Made by a program: the position numbers and the translations under genes
Source: Ectocarpus siliculosus
Lineage: Eukaryota > Sar > Phaeophyceae > Ectocarpales > Ectocarpaceae
Assembly (NCBI GenBank): GCA_000310025.1
Contig: FN647684.1
Coordinates: forward strand, 363,772 to 395,183
DNA: 31,412 bases
Direction of reading: 5' to 3'
Notes under the pieces: model-generated
Told to the model about the DNA's origin: nothing
What the model saw: only the letters and a program-made list of their open reading frames with translations
Databases searched by the model: none
Shown: one piece after another, positions 1 to 8,500 of the stretch
Layout: the number at the start of each line of letters is the position of its first letter
How positions within the stretch are numbered: position 1 is the first letter of the stretch

Positions 1-205
1 ATGCGGCCCCCCCGGAGGGTTCCCCCCTTCCGGGGGGGGGGGGGGTGGGCCCCCAACCGCCTTTTTTCCCCCTTTTTTTTGTTTTTTTTGAGGGTTTGGT
101 TTGGGTTGGGGGGCCCCCTTGTTGGGTTTTTGGGGAGGGTTTAAACCCTTTTTTTTGTGAAAACAAAACCCCCCCTCCCCCCCCCCCCCCCCCCCCCTCC
201 CCACC
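1..205. other. low-quality contig end
   Basis: This stretch is built of long runs of C, G and T (for example the C-run around 172-197) and shows no normal base composition. A sharp change to ordinary sequence occurs near 205. The opposite end of the window (about 31170 onward) looks the same, so both ends are probably poor sequence at contig termini. Reading frames that cross this stretch, including the start of the first gene, should not be trusted. Confidence 0.7.
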
Positions 206-2229
206 GCCAAGGCGTTGAGTCTCGCCTGCGAGACCCTAGCGTCAAGGATCCCAAAGCGGAACTTCGTCAGAGCCTGGTGCCGAGGCTTCCGCGCGTTCAG
301 GACCTGCCCAGGGTGACTTTGGAGAGGACGGAGGAGGCGCACCGCAAAGAGTGCGAGGAGAGGGAGGAGCGGTGGGACGTAGAGCTGGCGGACACGCTGA
401 CAACCGCGGAAGAGGTGGGCCGATTGTTTTTTGCGAAGAATAATTTGGGAGCAGCCCGGGTTTGGTGTCATCAGGCTGCCGTCGCTTGCGTGTTGCATCT
501 GGTGGAGAGTGCCGTTGGTCGCATAAGATGTCACACCCCCTCTTGGCTCGAGTTTCAAAGCTCGATTTGTCGGCAGGATAAAACAGCTAAGGTGCCGAAA
601 AAGGCGGCGTTAGAACCGTCTCGTCGAGAGCTTTCCGACAACGTATCCTCGCATTTCAGCATCCTCCTCTTCGTCGTGGAGTAATGAAGCTTTCAGAATC
701 ATTCCAGGGGGTGTGGTATATTACATCATGCAACAACCTACGGTAGTTACCCGCTCCTCCCACTTTACTTTTTTCGTCAGGAAATTGTCGGTGATTATAA
801 CATGTCGGATGTACGTCGTGAGGCAACTCCCCCCCCCCCCTTCGTCGGGTCGGGAAAACAAAGCCACCCATATTGTACACACGCTGTCAAAAGTGGGTAC
901 GGCAGTACTGCTTGACGCGAACAAGAACGACTCCACAGGAGCTTTAGTTCTGCTGCGTGCTGTTCGGCGTTTGATACAACCCGTCACGCAACAACTATGT
1001 ATAATACAATATGTCCCATCGCCGCGTCGTCATTGCGGCCGCAGGTCCGGAAGCGCTTGATCCGTCGCGGCACCAAGAAACTGCCGCCGGGCAGCTTCAA
1101 GTGGTGGGAGGACATGGAGACGAGGGCTAAGTCGGGCTGGCTCTCGAAGGAGCAGCTGGCGGGGTCCGAGTTCGCGCGGAGGGTGGCCGTCAAGCACGGC
1201 ATCGGGGTGGTTGCGGCGCTAATGAAGAAGAAGGAGCTGGTGTGTGTGTGTGCGTGTGTGTTTATCTTTTATTTGTTTTGTTGTCATGGCCCGTGATACC
1301 CGCGTATGTGTCACCGCTGTGTTAAGCGCTAACCGGCTGATGGCCAATGAAATTTTTTCAGTCTTGGTGAGAAAGCACCAGCATTGTTACAAAGCTGTTG
1401 TGCTCGAGGTCTGCCGACAGCAGGGGGGGCAAGCGGGGGGGGGGATAGGGGAGGAGTGCGCCGAGACGACGAGGAAGGGCTTTCGTCGGATTTTTTTTCC
1501 CTCAAAGTTGTCGTCCTGACGTACTGCCTGTACCGGCTGCTTCTATAGCCGGCTCCGCAACGTTGACTGCGCTGCACGCTCGGTACCGCGATGTGATCGA
1601 TGGTCAAATCGACTTGGGGCACGCAGCCAAGATGCACAACGTGTCTCCCCTCCTGCCTCATCCTTCGCCCCGCCGTTTCTCACGCACACCACCCCATCTG
1701 GTGCCAACTCGTATTTGCATCGCCCCATCGTCCACAGGCGTCGAAGGAATCAGCCGCGGCGTCTGCCGCGGAACCCGCGGGTGCCGCCGCCGCCGCCGAC
1801 GGCGGCGGCGGCGGCAACGCTGACGACCCTATGGACGTGAGCGATCGTCCAACAACGGGCGACAGCAGCAGCGGCGGCAGCAGCAGCAAGGACAGCAACG
1901 GCAAGGCCGGCAACAAGCGGACGCCGGGTGCCGGGTTGAAGCGGCCCCTCGATCCCCTCGCCAGCGACGATGCCGTCGAAACCGTGCGGAATATCCGCAG
2001 ACGGCTGGTGCTTGGAGCGCCCGACGACGGCGACGGCGACGACGATGCCGATGACGATGGTAGAGGCGTGGGGGCGACCCCGCCCTCGGAAGAACAGGAG
2101 GCGGGCCTGGAGATCAACAACGCCGACCTGGCGGAGCTGTTGAGGAGCACGAAGCCGAGAGGGGACCCTCGAAAGTGGGCGAGAGTCCTGTTCCGGGCGC
2201 AGAACAGCCGGAAGGGGGTTCACGCGTGA
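157..2229 (+). CDS. hypothetical protein, acidic/low-complexity C-terminal half, four exons proposed
   Basis: I do not recognise this protein. Proposed exons are about 157-459, 1045-1243, 1549-1640 and 1738-2229. Their phases agree and the sum is 1086 nt (362 codons). The first ATG lies inside the poor contig end, so the true start is unknown and may be off the window. Exon 1 is charged and probably helical (REERWDVELADTLTTAEEVG). Exon 2 is basic and contains LPPGSFKWWEDMETRAKSGW. Exon 4 is the best supported: its acceptor is CCACAG, and it has poly-Ala/Gly/Ser stretches, a basic RNIRRRL patch, an Asp/Gly-rich acidic run and a C-terminal LAELLRSTKPRGDPRKWARV before the stop. The mix of basic patches and acidic runs would fit a nuclear protein, but that is a guess. 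The donor of exon 2 falls inside a GT microsatellite, so its exact position is uncertain. Intron 1 carries a MITE. Confidence 0.45.
509..745. mobile_element. MITE copy 1 (non-autonomous terminal-inverted-repeat element)
   Basis: About 237 bp bounded by imperfect inverted repeats. The left end reads GTCGCATAAGATGTCACACC. The right end, read in reverse complement, runs TACCGTAGGTTGTTGCATGA and continues into ATATACCACACC. Its interior matches the copies at 9666-9887 and 9918-10136, for example CTCGTCGAGAGCTTTC and GCATCCTC followed by CTTCGT and GTGGAGTAA. It encodes nothing. It lies inside the proposed first intron (460-1044) of the first gene. Target-site duplications are not clear. Confidence 0.7.
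1239..1260. repeat. GT dinucleotide microsatellite at a splice donor
   Basis: Alternating GT with one interruption (TGTGCGTGTG). Several equivalent GT donors sit in the run, which makes the end of the second exon of the first gene ambiguous. A donor after base 1243 gives the phase needed by the next proposed exon. Confidence 0.75.
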
Positions 2230-5200
2230 GGAGGGGCGGGAGCGGTAGACTAGACTTTGTTGTCAGGAAATTGTTACCTTGTTTTCTTTGGCCTTGTTGT
2301 GTGCATGCGTGTGTGGTGGTGTTTTGGTGTGGCCGGAGATCCACGCCGCGGGTGTGTAGTTGTAGCAGTCCCGGCGCTTGGGTTCGTGTCGATACACGTT
2401 TGATTAGCGAACTCTGGTTGTGCGACGACCTTAAGTAGATGGCTTCTGTGTTCTGGTGTGTGGGTTTGAAGAGATCGTTCCTTGCTTCGTCAAAGTACCA
2501 TTTTGCCTTTGTGCAGATCCGCTGCCGATCGAATTGTACGTTGTCGAGGTTTTGCATAGTAGGCAGGGAAGGGGGGTGATGGTGAACACCACGATGGCTA
2601 GAGACGCCATGTTGTCGTGCGTTGGCGCAGCAAGAACTGTTGTGCGAAAAAGCTTTGTGGTTGCGTGAGCCAAATACGGGCGTTTGATTGTTTTTTTGTT
2701 TTGTTGTCCCACGACGACATCCGTGGGTATCAGCAACACCTTTGTCTTTGGTCACTCCTGTCTCTTTGGGAAGGGTTGCAGTCATTTTGTGACCTGCCAT
2801 TTGTATTCGGCTTCGTCGTTTGGTGATCAAGCTGTGTTTGTGTTGTTATAAATCGTGAAGGTTTTGTTTTTGCGTCGATTATTTCCTTTGGTGCTTTGGT
2901 GGGTGGATTCTTCGTAGCCGAAAAAGAGACGCGGTTTCTCCGAGTCTGACGATAATTTTTCACTTTGGTATATTATTTTCTCTCTTATTCTGTGTCAGAT
3001 GGCCTTGTCTCTGCTTGCGTGTGAAGCACCAAGATTGAACCAAGGGGGTGTACCTCTTTCTTTCTGGCCCGTGATGCTGACTCCTAGTCTCAGTTGTTAC
3101 CTCGCATAGCGCGCAGAGGGAGCGGAGGACTCCAGAATATCTGTGGTTGATTTCTTTTGACTTGCGGACCCCTCGGGGCCAGTTTATTTGAGTGTACCTT
3201 TTTAGGGTGTAAGTTAACCTGTGACCACGGGAATCGACCGCGTCAAGTGTTGGATCAGTACGGACATATGAAGGTACTGGGTAGAGAATGATCGGAACGG
3301 TTTTTAATGTGAAGACAACAACAAAATACTGACCTGACATGGAGAGGCACACGCTCCCCGCAGCCACGCTCCTTTCCACTTGGGTCGAAAATCGGTACTA
3401 TAATAGGGGCTCGAAAAAGTCAATCGAAGCATGCACTGCACTTGATTCTAGACCTGAGCGTGACCAAAAGTTTGAATGAACGAGAGTCAAAACTGAATGG
3501 TTGCTGGAAAAATGTCGTCCCCAAAGAAAGTGTCTCATTTTCTTTGCTGCGTACAGCTCCGGGGCGTGTAGACTTGAGCGAGAGAACCGAGACAGAGCAG
3601 CAGTATGGCCGGGATTCCATACAAATGGATGAAAAACACTCGTCTCTTCGGTGGGCAGCAGCAAGCTAGGGCAACACCCGCCGTGAAAGCTCTCGTTCCG
3701 TGCAGCGCGCCCTGGTTGCACGCATGTTTTTATGGGTCTATCATCCGTGGAACGTGTCATGCCGGAACGCCCGAAGATTTGTGGAAGAGCGATGGTGGGC
3801 CACGATCATGTTTGCATGCGCGGTTGGCATTGGCCGTTCGCCACACGACGGCCCTCAGAGAGAGAAAAGCCTAAGTGTCTTCCGAGAAGTTAACTCTCCC
3901 AGCTAGCCTACTCTTAGAGACGTAGGATTCCGGTGATTGCACACGGAAGAAGGTGATGATGTCTCGTCTCCCTTGGTGTGAGAGACCCCGCCTCTCGACT
4001 GCCCGTTGCCATGGATGACTCGTGTTTGGAAGCGTGTGTGTTTTCCGTCGAGTGTTTCTTGTTGGTCACTCGCAACCACAAAACAGTCGTGAAGAAGGCG
4101 ATCACGACGCACGGTCTTCCGACGCCCGTACGGCGGAGTTTATTCTTGGAAGGATGCTTACTCTTTATCGCAGGCAAGGTGTCTCCGCAAGGCCAAAGCT
4201 AAAGCAACACCTACTCGCTGCTCCACACATGCGTACTTTCTACGACACACATGGTGAGTCTCTACGAACAACGTAAACAATGCAAGACCAAAGCAAAGGA
4301 AGAAAATACAAGGCACCGAGCCTTCAGACGAAGACGGCTGTTATTCAGCTTTCCAGAGGAAACGACGTACGGTGTCTCGCCAAAACCTGGTCGAAATGTA
4401 CGCATACCTACTCAGCAGGATTGGCGTGTTGTTTGGACACCCAACAAACAGGCTCCCACTCCGTGTAACAGATCGGCAAACACCACAGCTCTACCAGCTA
4501 CTTATATTTCCGGCGACTCATAATCTAAGATAGACCGAAGCGTTTTTATGAAGCGGGGCCCGCGCGCTTCCGGCTCTTGCCGGGCTCACGCACAATACAC
4601 CCCCCCCCACACACACACCCTCTCCTGAATGGCGCGTGCCCGGCCACAGCACACGGCTGGCCGACTTGCTGCAGCCGCCTAATATTAATGCGCGTGCCCC
4701 CGCAATCCCCCGGGCCTCGAATCTGCCGACCCATCTTGCGCCACTTTCTCGTCGTGCCTCCATCCTCTCCCCTATGGAATAGCGAAGAGAAGCACCCCAC
4801 CTTTTGGTTGGCGGAATATGTAGGTAAACGAAACTGCCAACCCGGAAGTAGCGAATTCTCGACATCGATGTAGATGGGCGTGTGTGTGCAAGCGCTGGTA
4901 GCGGGCGGGAGAGAGGAACGGATCACATCACGCCGCCGGCTCATCGTCTCCGCCGTCCTCTTTCCGCATCTGGCGTCGTTGGCGCCGGTTCATGCTCATT
5001 CGCTCCTGAAGATTGGAGCGCACGATGTTGAGAGGGAGTTGGGGACGGGGATTTCGAGCTCAGCGTAAAACGTGCGGAAAACGACAGCAGCGCTGTACGT
5101 ATACACATGTAAAGAAGCATGTTGATATCACATCCGACATCCCGGGTCGACCCACAATCTGCTCTACAACGCCCAGAAACTTTGCCAGGAAAAAAATGGG

Positions 5201-5588
5201 AGACGCCGCCGGCGGCACGAACGGTTCCAGGGAAACACCCGTGTTTGTACATGGGATGGGAGACACAGCTCAAGCAAAGATGAATTGTTGCTTGCTCTGC
5301 CCCCTCGTCTGCATGCAAACCCGCCTGGTCGGTATATACGCTATAAAGTTGGGTTGTCTTCAATTTAGTACCAGCTATCATAACTGACAACTTGAGTGAA
5401 CCAGCAAACACTACTGCTAATTTCAATGAAAAGGTTTGTAACAGACGTAAAGCAAGCCCAGAGACATCCAGCACGTTTTCTTGACCACTCACTGCTGAAA
5501 AGACTTAAGACTCCCAACACTCTCTTCGACTGGGGCTTTGTCTCGAACCGGTTGTAAATAGTCGTTCAGTGATCGTAAGTTACAATTT
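2230..5588. other. intergenic stretch, no gene recognised
   Basis: This 3.4-kb interval separates the ends of two convergent genes. It is T-rich on the + strand just after 2230, as expected of a 3' untranslated region. The open frames present (the longest is 183 codons on the - strand, 5492-4941) have irregular composition, no recognisable motif and no flanking splice pattern. A short CA-rich tract is at about 4600-4620. Small lineage-specific genes cannot be excluded. Confidence 0.5.
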
Positions 5589-8500
5589 CTAAAAACTCGC
5601 CTGGTCAGCGAGCATGTCCTCAACGTCCATCCTGTCAGACGATCGCCTGAGGCCCTCCACGATGTTGCCGAAGTTGCGCTTCGCCTCGTCAAAGCCGAAG
5701 AAAGTCCCCTCTCTCTGCGCGCGGAAAGGGTAAGGAGATAGGAGGACAATGAGAGAGAGGACGCGCCAAGCACGCATCAAAAACAGAGGGATCAACCACG
5801 TTACCCCCGGGGGATGATACAACGAACGACGAAAAAGGCAGTCTGCGGTATCGTCGTCATGTGTGCCTTTACAGGTGAAAGGATATAGCTCGACAAGTGT
5901 CATGCCGTTACGCGCGCACGGCTCGAGTATATGACGTCACGCGACTCCCTCGGGTGCGGAAAATCCTCCGTGTTCCGCCCGGCCTCTACCAGAAACCCCC
6001 CGTTCGGTCTGCGCTGAGACGAAAGAAAAAAGCACCAGAACGTCCAAAATAACAACAGCAAGGAAGCGACTCTCGATGCGCGCTGGGCAAACCTCTCTGG
6101 CCTAAATCCCGCATATGCTTGACAATCCCTCTCTCGCTCGCTCGCTCTCGCAAGAAAACAAAACGCGGATGAATAAAAAATGTGCTAAAATCTCACATCC
6201 TCGTCCCAGCTGGCCGACATGATGGCGTACGTGATGCCCGCTAGCGCCACGAAAAACGGCGCCTGTGTAGCGTACGCCACGATGTACGCCGGGATGGTGT
6301 ACTGAACAGAGGACCAGTAGAGCGGCCAGGGGGGGCGATAAGCAAGATAGCGAGGGGAGCGGGGGGGTGATAGTTAGAGTTGATTGATCTTTGTCTTCGG
6401 CCTTTTTCACACGCGCCGGCCCTATCTGTCCCGTCGTTTGGGGGAACGGGGTGGGGGGTGGGGGGGGGCACCTGGATAGGAATTGACACCACAAAAAAGC
6501 CGCTGATTGCGGGCAGCATGCGTAGTCTTGCCACCGAATCACCATCAGCAAAAACGAGCAAATGACCGAGCTCCACCGTGTGCCCCAAGCAAGTAGCGCA
6601 CACCACATTTCGACGACCAAAGAAAAGCATCGTCGTCACACGAACAGAGCAGCACCTATTTTAGCACACCCATCAAAACCCACGAGCAATCGCCAGACGC
6701 CAACTCACGTCGTATTTGTGAGACAGCACGTACACAGTCACAAACACTCCGACACCGCCGAGCGCCGGAAGCACAAAGAACGGGACCTGCGCGACAAGGC
6801 CGAGCGACCGCGTGCAATCCGCGAGGGAAGGGGGAGGGAGCGGGTATTTGTAAGCTTGTGTGAGAGCCTGTGTTTGCCGACGTCCTCATACCGCCCCAGA
6901 AAAAAACGAAGCACTACAAAAACACCAGCACGCTATCAAGCTTGATCGACGAAGGGGACTGACTCCTTCTTGCGTGGTCCGGCGGGGCACGCACTCATGA
7001 CAAACGGGGACCAAACCGAGGAGAAACATAAAACATGGAAAAACCACAGATTGGATTGGCCATGCTGGGCGTGAGGGCGTATCGACAGCAGCACCACCGC
7101 AGCTTGGCAGACTCCTTGACCTTCCAGAATCCTTGCCCAGTGCAATGTCACTAAATGCAATGGGCGACATCAACTCCTGTGCCCCGCCTCTGTCCGCATC
7201 ATCTACGACCTCCCCCCCCCCCTCACCATCCTCGAGAGCATGCGGTTGGACACGATCTCCGGGATGCTGCCGGCATCCGGATCCCCTTCCGTTGCCGCTT
7301 TCGCCTACGGTGAGACAAAAGGAACAGAAACAATGAAGAAACACGCACAAAACAAAGCAGGGAAATCGGAAGGATAAGGGTCATCGAAATCAGGGAGTAC
7401 ACAGGCGGCAAAGGCCAGAACTGTACACCATCTCGCCAATCGAGAAAAGTGTGGAACCGTGAGGCCTAGGGCTGACGTCGGGGTTCTCCTCAATGCCCGA
7501 GGTGACGAACCGAATACAAAGCAACAAAAAAATCGACTCAGAAAAGTCGCAAGCGAACTGTTCCTCGCGTCCAGCTCTTTTATGGATACTATCTTCAGGT
7601 GGTTGATCAGGAAAGAGTGTATCAGAAGGTAGCCTCGGGGCCAGGACAGCTAGGCAGAGATTTAGGCCAGCAGTACTTCCCAACCTACAGAAGAATAGCT
7701 TGTCGGGCCGTTGCACGAAGACGAGAAGGAGAGAGAGAGCGGAAGATCCCACAAGCAAGCGGCAGCATGGGCGAAAGAGCCCCGTGATAGCACCGACGCG
7801 GCCTATCGTTTCCCTCGCTCGTCTCGCCAACCACCTTCGTGGCGGATGACATGACTGGTGCCATGCAGGCACGGAAAACCGGTTCCGAAATGAATCATCC
7901 AATCGTCGCGAGATCGTGGGTCGAGGCGAATCACCTGCATGACGCTGTCGATGCGCTCCTGGCGCTTGGCGATACGCTCGCGCTCCTCCGCTTCCATCCT
8001 CTCGATCTCTTTCCTGAAAAACACAAATTAAAATGGCAGACAAGGTTCGACACGCAAACGTTCAAACTCGCGCATCCACTTGCAACCAACTACAGACAGT
8101 CGAGATGTACTCCAGGAAGGAAGCATCTGCCGATCAGTAGAGAGCGGCAGCAGCAGGAGCAGCAGCAGCAGCATCACCATCAGGATGAAGAGAAAAGAGG
8201 AGCTGCAGGAGAGGGGCCAAATCAACAACAGCAGCAGTGGCGGCAGCAAACACCCTCCTGACCGTCGTCGAACCAAGAACTGACGGATAGCACTAGCCAC
8301 TAGAAGGCTGGTGCCCTCCTCTCCCGTCTGGATAGCACTAGCCACTAGAAGGGTGGTGCCCTCCTCTCCCGTCTGCAAAGACCACAGGACCACCGCGTCA
8401 AGGGCGCACGCGGGGTTTCCATTCTACGAAAGACCCAGGGGGGGGGGGCGTACTCTTATGTTTTGCATGCCTTAGCGGTTAGACCATTGACCACGCGTCC

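Noticed and set aside
1359-1410. extra exon of the first gene after TTTTTTCAG
   Set aside because: The acceptor is attractive, but no donor gives a consistent phase to the next exon without ad hoc choices.
2114-2830. 238-codon open frame on -
   Set aside because: It is the reverse strand of the first gene's last exon and its 3' region; Thr/Gln/His-rich with no motif.
4941-5492. 183-codon open frame on -
   Set aside because: No motif, mixed composition, and overlapping frames are equally open; not supported as a gene.
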